Shown: positions 37,267 to 47,990 of the stretch, piece by piece
How the letters are laid out: every line of letters starts with the position of its first letter
Position numbering within the stretch: position 1 is the first letter of the stretch
NCBI GenBank assembly: GCA_940337035.1
Contig: OW679200.1
Span: forward strand, 23,105,090-23,169,089
DNA from: Agriotes lineatus
Lineage: Eukaryota > Arthropoda > Insecta > Coleoptera > Elateridae
Direction: 5' to 3'
DNA: 64,000 bases
Made by a program: the position numbers and the translations under genes
Notes under the pieces: generated by a model
Seen by the model: the letters and a program-made list of their open reading frames with translations, nothing else
The model's database searches: none
What the model was told of the DNA's origin: nothing

Positions 37267-37967
37267 TTAGCGAAGAGTTAAAACATTTGAGAGCCAGTCT
37301 AAACCTTCATATAATCCCTTTCCCTCAACAGCACTTGCTATTTGAACGTACCACTAGAACAAACAACGTTAGATAGAGTTCAATTTCATTAATAGTAAGC
37401 ATACCTTTCGATTGCCTAATTTATATAAATTTAACTTCTCTGCAATTTCAGCAGCTGACAGAGTGTTAGAACAGTCTTGTTTATTTGCATATACAAGTAA
37501 GACGGCATCTCGTAATTTATCGTGACTGAGCTGTGAACGTTTTCAATTTGCTGATAATGTCATGTAGGCTAAATTATAAAATGTAATTACCAAATAGTGT
37601 AAATTATATCCAGCTTCATCAATAAACATTCTATCCGTAGAATCAACGACAAATATCACTCCCTTGCTGTCCTCCCAATAATAAAGATGCCAAAGAGGGG
37701 GAATTTTAGAGCCACCCCCGACATCCCAAATAGTAAAAGATGTATCCTTATGTTTTATATTTTCGACATTAAAACCAATAGTTGGTATTGATTGTACAAA
37801 TTCTCCTTGTTTCAACCTATACAGAATTGCTGTTTTACCAGATCCACCCATTCCAACTAAAAATGATAATAAAAGCAATGATATCAAATTAATGCCTCCA
37901 TTTCACCCATGAGCATCTTCTTTTCACCAGAAGAAATCGTACGCTCCGAAGACAGTGACAGCCCCAT
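37267..37967 (-). CDS. Arf-family small GTPase, copy 2 (four exons, 179 aa)
   Basis: Exons are 37967-37907, 37856-37591, 37530-37405 and 37353-37267; introns of 50, 60 and 51 nt are GT-AG at the same positions as in copy 1. The joined 179-codon frame is open. Against copy 1 it lacks two residues before the P-loop and three at the C-terminus. About 33 substitutions give roughly 80 percent identity. Gly2, P-loop GMGGSGKTA, PTIGFNVE, WDVGGG and NKQD are present. Switch II has Gly in place of the catalytic Gln, as in copy 1, but the Trp missing in copy 1 is kept. R79 and H80 of copy 1 are H and L here. Family biology suggests membrane traffic; which Arf/Arl subfamily it belongs to is not resolved. 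No frame-breaking change is seen. Confidence 0.87.
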
Positions 37968-38607
37968 TTTGCTTTTAAAACTGTACGTCTATATTATTAT
38001 AGAGAAACACCCTCTGCAGACCGGAGCCTGTAAACAATTCGTACATAACAAGATGATAACAGGTTCAATATGAGTTATACTTTGATGAATGAGTCTATTG
38101 CTAATTACTTAATCCTAAAGCTTTACACGAGTGTAAGGCTATAAATACTGTTTATTATAGTTTTAATTTATAAATATCTTACTAAGTTTAGTGGGATAAT
38201 TAATTTTAATCTCATACGAAATATATATATTATAGTTTTTGTTCTGTATTAAAGAATAGTTCAATAGGTTTAACTTGTATAATTTTTTGGTGATTTTATA
38301 TAAATAGCCACAGAAAAAAACTTGTACAAAACATGTCTGGAAAATTACTCGCAAACTTCTAACACTCGTTTGCAGCTTGTACGAAATTTGTTTCCTTTTC
38401 CAGTAAAGCATCACGCTCCATACTCATTACTTAATAATAGGAAAAGTGCTAGGTGATCCGACAACTGTCAAAATTACTAAACGAGGTGTTAACCAAATCA
38501 AAACAACCACACGAGATCGGAAAGTACACTTTTTCCTAAGCATTACACATACTATTAACAAAAAGTTGCATGAAGCTGATGCCTATATTATCATTACTAT
38601 ATACGAT
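37968..38607. other. Upstream region of Arf-like copy 2, then unassigned
   Basis: 37968-38080 resembles 23093-23200 upstream of copy 1 (gcttttaaaactgtacgtct, atattat; ctctgcagacc; gcctgtaaacaatt). Similarity stops near 38080. The rest is AT-rich without a call. Confidence 0.5.
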
Positions 38608-38850
38608 AGTGGAAGCTGATGGTTGAGTGAGCAACACGCTAGACTTTCAGGAGGTCGGACTGGATTCGATTAGGGGTAACTACACACGGATTCTAAATAT
38701 CATACGCTGTCCGCCTACCACACTAACATCTGTCAGTTAACCCATAACAAGGCTAGCCACGAATCAGGCTAACGGCAAAAGAGTGGCTCGTAGAACCACA
38801 ACTTTTGGAATTAACAGGCCACTGGCCTAATATATCAGAAAAAGAATTTC
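38608..38850 (+). mobile_element. tRNA-derived SINE
   Basis: A tRNA-like head carries an A-box-like stretch (gatggttgagtgagcaacac, 38617) and, about 35 bp on, a B-box-like ggattcgatta (38662). A tRNA-unrelated body follows and ends ggccactggcctaatatat. That tail resembles the RTE-like LINE 3' end (ggcctatatggcc before a TA tail at 31717), as expected if the SINE borrows an RTE-type machinery. Boundaries are approximate. Confidence 0.6.
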
Positions 38851-39186
38851 ACGTAGCACACAAAACATTCACATTCAAATTACAGTGTGGAACTCTTACG
38901 AATAAAAGTGTCTTGTATCGCATTATCACATATCGTTGCATAGTATGTGGCAACGCCTATCAAACTCACTTGACATAATATAATAATACAAACAGTTCAG
39001 AATAAGGTTATTCCTATTATCACATACGCAACAACTCTAAAAAATAATTAACTATATCATGAAACCAGCATTGCAACTGGAAAGGATCATCTGACAAGCA
39101 TCATACAAAATGTTATCATAATTGCATTAAAATTGAATGAAAAATCAATCTCTAAACGTTTAAAGCAAAAGCTTCAGTAGAATAAA
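38851..39186. other. Unassigned sequence
   Basis: No motif or repeat recognised. Confidence 0.3.
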
Positions 39187-39550
39187 CTAGCAGTCCAGTG
39201 AGACAAATGTCTCATTTAACGCGCCTTCAAACCTCGATCGGTTAGGCAACCACCCAGACCTGGAAGGTGTCAAAGTGGTTGCCTAACCGATCGAGGATTT
39301 AAGGCGCAGAGGGTCGCAGCTACGTTTGGCGGCCGAACCAGTTTTTATTTAATACGCGTTCTATTTGAAAAACGGTCTTTTTGTGATTTCTCGAAAACCG
39401 GAAGTGTCACGTGACTGAAATTCGGTTCCTGACCTGACATGACCATTCCAAACATATAACTTTAATAACTTTTTTCTCTATCTCTTACGGTTTGGCTGCT
39501 GAAACAGCGTCCCGGACAAAACAGTGTCCCAGACAGACACGTCTATTAGA
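39187..39550 (-). mobile_element. Non-autonomous Helitron, 364 bp
   Basis: Read on the minus strand it starts TCTAATAGAC and ends with the hairpin gagacatttgtctc, 9 bp, then CTAG. It lies between a host A and T, the canonical Helitron target. Its interior has cctaaccgatcgagg and its inverse and part of the 147-bp repeat seen in its relatives. No proteins. Confidence 0.8.
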
Positions 39551-39714
39551 TAAAGGATATTTATCCCCAGTAAAAAAAACCATTATTTGCAAGAGCAGTG
39601 ATCAAGGTGGTTTTCGGAAAATTAAACGAACCATTACAGCAATGCAGTTGCTAAACTGACTCTACCTGAATTTTAAAAGTCAGGGACAAAAGGACTTTAA
39701 TTATGTGCAAATTC

Positions 39715-39850
39715 AATGTTCGCAGGTTAGGTTTTGCGTCATTCTGTGTCAAAACTGACGTAAAACCTAACCTGCTAATCTCGAATTTGATATAGACTTA
39801 CAATGCCACCAACCTAAACCGTGCCAACCTAAGGGAAAAAAAAATCATTT
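39715..39850. repeat. Dispersed ggttaggtttt repeat, copy 2 of 3
   Basis: gcaggttaggttttgcgtca and its inverse gacgtaaaacctaacctgct form a hairpin. The sequence then runs into acaatgccaccaacctaaac, as at 51140-51200. Confidence 0.7.
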
Positions 39851-40035
39851 ATAATCACCCGGAATGTTCTTAATAGTCCAGAATTAAATATTTCACAAAA
39901 AAGTGAAGCAGCCGTGAAAAAGAAATTATCAGTTTTTATTAGCCTATTTAACAGTAAATGAATACAAAGTGGTAGACATGCAGACAGATTTGAAGAAAAA
40001 TATGCAGCCTGGCTACGACTTAAAATAGAAGTAAA

Positions 40036-40430
40036 TTTGGATATGCGAGCACCGGTTAATAATATGAAAGGACAACCCAAAAAAAGGTTTTGTAAGGAGT
40101 TCTGAAAGAAGTAAATTGAGGAAGATAAAATCTATTTTAGAACAAACAAGTACAGAAGAACTTACTTATGCTGCGAAGGTTTCTTTAAATATTTCTGGAA
40201 ATAGAGATGCTGCAACTGTGTTAAAATAAATTACACAATCTTCCCCAACCAGGGCCAGTAAAATAAAAAAAGCCTATCAGTCACCAATATTGCGTCCCTT
40301 ACCCTACACATCAGAAAAAGCTTTGGCATTATATGTTAATTAACGCAAGGATGACCAAAAATTCATATAAATTAATTAGGAAACACGCAAAATCCCAACA
40401 GTGCGACATTTATAGATAGATATATTAGTT
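40036..40430 (+). pseudogene. Transib-like transposase, N-terminal fragment
   Basis: In changing frames: MKGQPKKRF, then RSSERSKLRKIKSILEQTST, EELTYAAKVSLNISGNRDAA, then SSPTRASKIKKAYQSP and SEKALALYVN. This resembles the N-terminal, non-catalytic part of arthropod proteins whose downstream region is the Transib/RAG1-like core. A frameshift at 40100 and stops near 40230 and 40340 break it. It ends at the Helitron fragment at 40438. The link to the core at 43013 is by order, orientation and recalled family architecture. Confidence 0.6.
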
Positions 40431-40437
40431 ACAGAAA

Positions 40438-40856
40438 CTAGCAACCAGTGAGACAATTGTCTCATTTAATAACTTTTTCCTCTATCTCTTACGGTTTGGC
40501 TGCTGAAACAGCGTCCCGGACGGACCAGCGTCCCGGACGGACGGAAATCACGTGATTTCTCGAAAACCGGAAGTGTCACGTGACTGAAATTCGGTTCCTG
40601 ACCTGACATGACCATTCCTAACAATAACTTTAATAAGTTTTTTCTCTATCTCTTACGGTTTGGCTGCTGAAACAAAGTCCCGGACGGACGGAAATCACGT
40701 GATTTCTCGAAAACCGGAAGTGTCACGTGACTGAAATTCGTTTCCTGACCTGACATGACCATTCCTAACAATAACTTTAATAAGTTTTTTCTCTATCTCT
40801 TACGGTTTGGCTGCTGAAACAAAGTCCCGGACGGACGGAAATCACGTGATTTCTCT
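40438..40856 (-). mobile_element. Helitron 3' part with 147-bp tandem repeats
   Basis: On the minus strand it ends with hairpin gagacaattgtctc and CTAG next to T. Inside, a 147-bp unit beginning aaatcacgtgatttctc is repeated at 40545, 40692 and 40839. The 5' TC end is not found: at 40857 it passes directly into the 0.65 kb duplicated repeat, so it is truncated or recombined. Confidence 0.7.
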
Positions 40857-42130
40857 TTTTAAGCATTTGTCAAACATTTTCAAAAATTACAAATTCTATA
40901 AAAATGGTACAAAATAGAGCGTTAGTTGAAGAGACAAATTTTCTCTAAAATTTTAAGCTGAATTCAAAAATGTAATAATATACCGCGTGTTCTATTTAAA
41001 ATAGGAGTTAATAAAAGAAATAGAAAAAAAAACAAGAGAAGCCCACTTTAGAAGTATTCAACTGGAAAATCACCTAGCTCACATCAATGCACATTAAAAA
41101 TGCAATAAAAATGTAAAGTTTGAAAAAATCGTTAGAGCCGTTTTTGGAAAAATCGAAAAAAACTAAAAAATCACAAGAGCAAACACTTACTTCCAGTTAT
41201 GCGATTTTCTTCAAAAGCTTGCTGTCTCATCTACATAGTACACAAACATTATATATGAAGTTTCAACGCCATACCTCTTTTCATTTTTGAGATATTCTTT
41301 TCACAGACAGACAGACACACAGACAGACCAATGAAAAAAATATGTTTTTTGGGATCAGGGGACTCTAAAACGTGAAGATCTGTTGAAAACTCAATTTCGA
41401 ATTTTTGGGGTGAATCCAATACTTCCTTTATCGTAAGGAAGTACAAGATCTGGTGTGATACACGCACACAACTTCCTTTTACAGTGATCTTATAATTAGC
41501 CAAAATTTGATTTAAAATTTTTAAGCATTTTTCAAAAATTTTCAAAAATTACAAATTCTACAAAAATGGTACAAAATAGAACGTTAGTTCAAGAGACAAA
41601 TCTCTCTAGAATTTTAAGCTGAATTCAAAAATGTAATAATATACCTGGTGTTCTATTTAAAATAGGAGTTAATAAAAAATAAAAAAAAACAAGAGAAGCC
41701 CATTTCAGAAGTATTCAACGGGAAAATCACCTGTTTCACATCAATAAACATTAAAAATGTAATAAAAATGTAATGTTTAAAAAAACTGTTAGAGCCATTT
41801 TTGAAAAAATAGGAAAAAACTGAAAAATCACAAGAGTAAGCACCTACTTCCGGTTGTGAGATTTTCCTCAAAAGCTTGTTGTCGCATCTACATAGTAAAC
41901 AAAACTTATATATGAAGTTTCAATGCCATACCTTTTTTCGTTTTTGAGATATTCTGTTCACAGACAGACACACAGACAGACAGACACACAGACAGACACA
42001 CAGACATACAGACCAATGAAAAAAATTTGTTTTTTGGGTTCAGGGGCTCTGAAACGTGAAGATCTGTTGAAAACTCAATTTCGAATTTTTGGGGTGAATC
42101 CAATACTTCCTTTATTGTAAACGGAAGTAA
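40857..42130. repeat. Direct duplication of a 0.65 kb dispersed repeat
   Basis: 40857-41516 and 41517-42130 are head-to-tail copies (ttttcaaaaattacaaattc, gaattcaaaaatgtaataat, aagatctgttgaaaactcaa). Each has a cagacagacagacacacaga microsatellite followed by a conserved block ending near ggaagta. The element class is unknown; the same terminal block occurs singly at 1960 and 11105. Minus-strand frames through it are low complexity. Confidence 0.8.
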
Positions 42131-42308
42131 AAAGAGAAGCAAGCGGTTCTAAGGTGCAAGCAAGAATTTATAAATCTTAATCCTAATCTCTCAGAACAAG
42201 AAAGAATTATTCGTCTTTGCCGAACATTCAAGGTTGTAATTCAACCAATTCACTTTCCCCAATTTCAAAATTAATTATTTTAGGTTACTAAAACTATGAT
42301 TTATAATA

Positions 42309-43011
42309 CTAGCAGACCAGTGAGACAAATGTCTCATTTAAAAAAACAAAAAAGACCGTTTTTCAAATAGAACGCGTATTAAATAAAAACTGTACCCCGA
42401 CCTGGAAGGTGTCAAAGTGGTTGCCTAACCGATCGAGATTTTAAGGCGCAGAGGGTCGCAGCTCCGTTTGGCTGCTGAAACAGTTTTTATTTAATACGCG
42501 TTCTATTTGAAAAACGGTCTTTTTTGTGATTTCTCGAAAACCGGAAGTGTCACGTGACTGAAATTCGGTTCCTGACCTGACATGACCATTCCAAACATAT
42601 AACTTTCATAACTTTTTTCTCTATCTCTTACGGTTTGGCTGTTGAAACAGCGTCTCAGACAGACCAGCGTCCCGGACGGACGGAAATCACGTGATTTCTC
42701 AGAAACTGGAAGTGTCACGTGACTGAAACTCGGTTCCTGACCTGACATGACCATTCCAAACATATAACTTTCATAACTTTTTTCTCTATCTCTTACGGTT
42801 TGGCTGCTGAAACAGCGTCCCAGACAGACAGAAATCACGTGATTTCTCGAAAACCGGAAGTGTCACGTTACTGAAATTCTGTTCCTGACCTGACATGACC
42901 ATTCCAAACATATAACTTTCATAACTTTTTTCTCTACCTCTTTACGGTTTGGCTGCTGAAACAGCGTCCCGGACAGACAAAACAGCGTCCCGGACAGACA
43001 AGTCTATTAGA
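42309..43011 (-). mobile_element. Non-autonomous Helitron, 703 bp, with 149-bp internal repeats
   Basis: Minus-strand 5' TCTAATAGAC and 3' hairpin gagacatttgtctc then CTAG, inserted between A and T. About three copies of the aaatcacgtgatttctc unit (spacing about 149 bp) make up the interior. The left flank (gttactaaaactatgattta) and right flank (tctgcacaaattaaactac) look like adjacent parts of the Transib frame, so this copy is inserted in the pseudogene. Confidence 0.82.
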
Positions 43012-43012
43012 T

Positions 43013-43915
43013 AGAGGATGTCTGCACAAATTAAACTACAATCTCTTTTGGGCCACACCACAAAACGTCTAGCCATTTTCCAAGAGGAGGTCCTTAGGCA
43101 ATATTTGTCAAAAAACAATAATGAACTGACCTTCACAGACAAATGGAGATGCGATGGAAGTAGCAACCAACACGAATACAAGCAAATTTACTGAGATTAG
43201 CGATTCCGATTTATTTGTCATTTCTATTGTACCGTTACAACTCGTGTCCAGTTCACGTAAGACATTGATATTATGGCAAAATCCGGTGCCCTCTTCAACA
43301 AGGTTTTGTCGTCCAATAAAATTCTTGATGAAAAAGGAAACTCGTGAATTGACCAAATCCGAAATAAGTAATATCGAACACCAAATCAAAGATTTCACCA
43401 CCACATCTCTTGTAATAAATGGGCATACAGTAAAGGTATGTAGTTCCTTGACAAACATATGTGGACAAAAATGTTACATTTGCGGTGCATCGCCAAAGGA
43501 GGTGAATAATCCCTCAATTTTTTAAAACAAATTACTGAACAGGAAAAATTACTCCTTTGGGCTTTCAACTCTGCACACTTATATCCGCTTTTTAGAATGT
43601 CTTTTACATATAGCCTATCGACTGAATATTAAAAAATGGCAAGCCCGGTCATACGCAGAAAAGAAAAGTGTCAAAATAAGAAAAGGTGCGATAAAACAAA
43701 AGATTTAGAAGAGAAATGCGACTATTAGTTGACCAAACTAAACAAGGCACCGGAACTACTAATGATGGCAATACTGCTCGTCGTTTTTTCAGCAATCCTA
43801 ACATTCGGTGGATATTACTAGCAAAGGCATTGATAAATGTTTGATATCTCGATTTGCAACAATTTTGAATGCGATTTCCAGTGGTTTATCACTGAATACG
43901 GATAAAAGTTACATA
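43013..43915 (+). pseudogene. Transib (RAG1-like) transposase, central part
   Basis: Frames include QIKLQSLLGHTTKRL, SIVPLQLVSSSRKT, LWQNPVPSSTRFCRPIKF, NGHTVKVCSSLTNICGQ, a CYICGASPKEVNN motif like the Zn-ribbon CxxC of RAG1, then NDGNTARRFFSNP and LISRFATILNAISSGLSLN. The order matches Transib transposases, the DNA transposons related to vertebrate RAG1. At least four frameshifts and stops occur. It is cut at TA 43916-43917 by the foldback and continues at 45442. Identification is by motif memory. Confidence 0.75.
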
Positions 43916-43917
43916 TA

Positions 43918-45441
43918 CAGTGTGTCCAAGATAAGAAGGGCCAGTATGGGGATCTCGGTAATGGTAAGAGATACAAATTTGGTTAAATGGGAAGAAAGTT
44001 GCGCAATTAAAGGACTAAAAAAATGACGTCTAGAAATCCTTGATATGATTTTTCGTTTTTGAATTATCTCAAAAAAACCGAATTTTTGGATTTTCTTTTT
44101 TATTTTTTTCTGGCGTTAATATTAAAGTTAGAGCGAAACTGATTAAACTTCTTTATAGCAACTTTTAGTGGACTTAATAATTACGTTATCAATTTTTTTA
44201 TCCGACGTTTCGTCTTCGAGAAACCATCATCAACTTCATTTTTTTAAATACGGTCCTGGTTTTTTTATGCCAAATTTGCAAAGCCCTTGTTACTCTGAAT
44301 TCAACAATGTGCCACATATTATGGTTTAATTACGTTTCGAGCTTTTTTCTGATCATTATCAGAAAATTTTTTAGATACGGACCTGCATTTCTCATAATTT
44401 TGTAAAAATAAGTTCATACAGTAAGTTAGCCCTTTTTACATGCCGTTAAAATATTAAAATGCACATCATAATGTCATAATTCTGATACATTAATTTAATA
44501 AGCAACCAATAACTATTAACAATAAACAACAAATAAAAAATAAATGAACAAAAGAGAGGCAGAAAGAATGAGAAAACGAGCCTTGAAACAATGTAATAGG
44601 TATTTAACGTTTTGAAATAGAAGAAGAACTTAGAAGATTGGTTCTTGAAGCCTTCCAAAGTATAACGCCAGTATTGCTGAATAATGTTTTAGATTCTACA
44701 GTTAGATGTTATTTATGCATAGAGAATAATGGCAACCTTTTTGAATACCTTCTGTAAATTTAATACCTATTAAATGGTTTCGATGTTCGTTTTGTTATTC
44801 TTTCTGTCTATCTTTTGTTCATTTCTTTTTTGTTTATTGTTAATAGTTATTGGTTGGTTATTAAATTAATGTATCAGAATTATGACATTATGATGTGCAT
44901 TTTAATATTTTAACGGCATATAAAAAGGCCTGACTTACTGTATGAACTTATTTTTACAAAATTATGAGAAATGCAGGTCCGTATCGAAAAATTTTTCTGA
45001 TGATGATCAGAAAAAAGCTCGAAACGTAATGAAACCATAATATGTGGCACATTGTTGAATTCAGAGTAACAAGGGCTTTGCAAATTTGGCATAAAAAAAT
45101 CAGGACCGTATTTAAAAAAATGAAGTTGATGATGGTTTCTCGAAGACGAAACGTCGGATAAAAAAATTGATAACGTAATCATTAAGTCCACTAAAAGTTG
45201 CTATAAAGAAGTTTAATCAGTTTCGCTCTAACTTTAATATTAACGCCAGAAAAAAATAAAATAGAAAATCCAAAAATTCGGTTTTTTTGAGATAATTCAA
45301 AAACGAAAAATCATATCAAGGATTTCTAGACGTCATTTTATTAGTCCTTTAATTGCGCAACTTTCTTCCCATTTAACCAAATTTGTATCTCTTACCATTA
45401 CCGAGATCCCCATACTGGCCCTCCTTATCTTGGACACACTG
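43918..45441. mobile_element. Foldback element, 1.52 kb, inserted in the Transib pseudogene
   Basis: The ends are CAGTGTGTCCAAGATAAG and its inverse CTTATCTTGGACACACTG, flanked by TA on both sides. Arms of about 0.7 kb are nearly identical, with axis near 44680. The arms contain gatgatggtttctcgaagac followed by gaaacgtcggata and, in a second place, cagaaaaaagctcgaaacgt. No transposase. TA target and CAGTG ends group it with the elements at 1049, 52841 and 58978. Opposing open frames in the arms are symmetry artefacts. Confidence 0.9.
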
Positions 45442-45829
45442 TATACACACGAGAAACCTGTGATTTGTAGTTAAATCTGTGTCCGTGGTTTTATATGCCC
45501 GGATGCGTTCACAAAATACTTGTACATGGTGCTTCTATAATAAAAAGTTCGTTATTACCAATCGGACAATTGTCCGAAGAAGCACAGGAAGCCAGAAACT
45601 AGAAATTTTCGAGAAAAACACTCGAAAAACATCACGGAAAAATACCAATGAGGACCTACTTCACATGCTACTAATTACGTCTGATTCTGTTATTTCTCAA
45701 ATAATTCCAATACCACAAAAGAAAGGTGCATTTATTAGCACTGATGTTCGATATTTATTGCAAGAGCCAGCTTTATCTAATTCAAATGGAAGCAGTAGTT
45801 ATAATGGAGAATCAACAGATGATGATTAA
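45442..45829 (+). pseudogene. Transib (RAG1-like) transposase, C-terminal part with catalytic Glu
   Basis: Immediately right of the foldback the frame reads TRET, then PWFYMPGCVHKILVHG and LLPIGQLSEEAQEARN, followed by a stop. One frame over it continues NTRKTSRKNTNEDLLHMLL with TSDSVISQI, ending SYNGESTDDD at 45829. The Glu in QEARN (45588-45590) aligns by context with the third catalytic residue of RAG1. A stop and frameshift make it inactive. The acidic serine-rich tail looks like a genuine C-terminus. Confidence 0.78.
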
Positions 45830-47519
45830 ATCTTTATGAAATGTTTGTAAAACGTTGTATTCCCATGTTTTCAATATATTTGACAATGTTTTTTTTTACT
45901 GCCAAACAAACTTTCTATTCTATTTTTATTAAATATTGTATTTCATAATCAATACAATTTCCAGTAATATGAAATATATAATATTTATGTTCCTCAAACA
46001 TCCTTAAGGGGTGTGAAAAACATAGCTCATATTCCCTTTATGACGTGATTTGGGTCTTCAAATAATTTCGTAAATCCCAAAACCCAACTTACCCTCTAAT
46101 CAAGTAAGTATATTGAGCAGAATATTTTTGTCGCGCCAGAATCGTGAATTAGACCACTGTGCGGCGTATCGCCACTAATACTGCAAGCAGGCAACCTTTG
46201 CGTTGGGACTTTGGCCCGAGGTATCCGATGAACCCAGGTGTGTGTTGCGTGGTGCGCTCAAGTTCGGTAGTTGCGTAAAATTAGATCGTGAAGTAGCTCT
46301 TCGAAATCGGCTAAATGCCGGATCAATTCAGAGGCTCCGTAATAACGAACGGTAAATCTAGTGGCAGGTGCCGTTTGGTTAAGTTACCCTTCAATTTACG
46401 TCCCGTAATTTTGGAAGCTGTTTTGGCGTATCCGCACCCGCTTCCCGAGACAATTCGGTCTTGATGCTGACTGTTCAGCAACTCTCCTCTCACCTGACAG
46501 CATCCCTAAAAGCTAACTCCAACTTACACCCCTCTGACGTGTAAAAAATGCCGCGCGTGCTTTAAATTAATGTAAAACATTGGCCTCCCTTTTTTTTAAT
46601 AATTAAATAATCCGGCTTTGGCTGGATAGAATTACATTTAGCTAGTTTGTATACATGATGACGCCTTCTAGGAGTCAGGCTTAATATCGTTGTGTACAAG
46701 TCCTTTTTGCGTACTGAAGTTATTCAATAGATCGTTAGAATTAGCACGTTTGTTTTATAGCGCATTTTGTGATTATTTATTGTCCAATAGCTGTAAGCAG
46801 GCATAATGAAGATCAACAAAAGTAAGTTCCCGTTGACGAGGGGCTGGTTTACACATCACCTTGAAGAAGTGTTTGGGTTTTCCCGTCTCAAATTCTGGAG
46901 GTGTTAAATATGGTTAACTTAAGAATTCGTGGTGGCATGGCAATAACATATTTCGAACTAATTATCTACCCCAACATATCCTTCCCGCGAATTCCCCCCA
47001 TTGTCCCTATTGTGAGCTAGCGGTGACAATTTTTTGTGCAGGACCGAACATCATCGCGTTGTGAAAGTGTGATCATTCTAGAAATCGTTCATCCGATTTG
47101 ACAATCCCTTGAGGGAATATGAAAGCGCATATTTCGCAAGTCGTATGTGCATAACTGCATGCATATTTTGTAGTTTGTACATACTATCCGCGTTCTAATA
47201 ATAAGACTACACAAGAATCACTTCTGTACAGTTCAGTTTATTATTTATCATGAGTAACCTATGATTTGCATCAAATATGTATATAATTGTATTTAATTGT
47301 AAAAAAAAATAGTTTTGCGTAGCCCCAGATATGAACAACAAGGGCGTGACGTCGTCAAATTGCAAGAAACGTGCAAAATTCTATAGATTAATTAACTCAC
47401 CTATGAATCACGATTTCCTATGCTGGTCATTTCTAAACTGGAGGTTGTACATTAAATGACACGAATCTAACCTAGATAGGGATAGGTCTACACTAGCATT
47501 CCATCGCCGTCATAAATTT
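45830..47519. other. Unassigned, partly GC-richer
   Basis: 46120-46560 is noticeably GC-richer (cactgtgcggcgtatcgcca and similar) with no frame of length. The rest is ordinary AT-rich DNA. Possibly unique intergenic or intronic DNA, since no repeat ends are visible. Confidence 0.35.
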
Positions 47520-47990
47520 GAATTACACTGCAAACGGCGTATAACTGCCATGCCTAGCGAATTGGATTATAAATAAATCATCGCTAGCACAACATAAAAA
47601 CGCGAAAATTACCACGGCCGCAATAAAACAGACGATGCAAACAATATGGAAAATAACAAAAATTAAAACCGCAAACGGCTGCGGCAACCGCACATGCGCC
47701 GCGACGCCGTATCGACTGCGAGCGTCGGCACAAAGTACGCAACGCGGCAAATCAGTAAAGCTCCGTCTGAGAGAGGGCCCGCACAGGCACAGCGTCGCTC
47801 CGAACAATGCAAAAAGCACGTACCCGCAATTGAACATTTGCAGAAAAGCGTGAAAATTGCGCCGGGAAAACTGTTCCACGCATGCGGGCTATTTTTTACG
47901 TGGGGGCGAAAAACCGCTCTGGGCCGACTAAATAACAAACAAAGAGGTGACGTTTTCCCAAATCGAGCAAATATTTTCTAATCGCTAAAT
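47520..47990. other. CpG-rich island, overlapping frames on both strands
   Basis: Around 47680-47900 CpG is frequent (acatgcgccgcgacgccgta). Four overlapping open frames (about 70-118 codons) run on both strands, but they have no motif, no family resemblance and arise simply because GC-rich DNA has few stops. It could be a promoter or first non-coding exon of a gene off the window; that is speculation. Confidence 0.35.

Noticed and set aside
42503..42838. 111-codon minus-strand frame with internal repeats
   Set aside because: It is the translation of the 149-bp Helitron minisatellite; unit lengths near a multiple of three keep it open.
47523..47981. Overlapping frames of 72-118 codons as possible genes
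   Set aside because: They occupy both strands of one GC-rich island and show no motif, signal or family resemblance.
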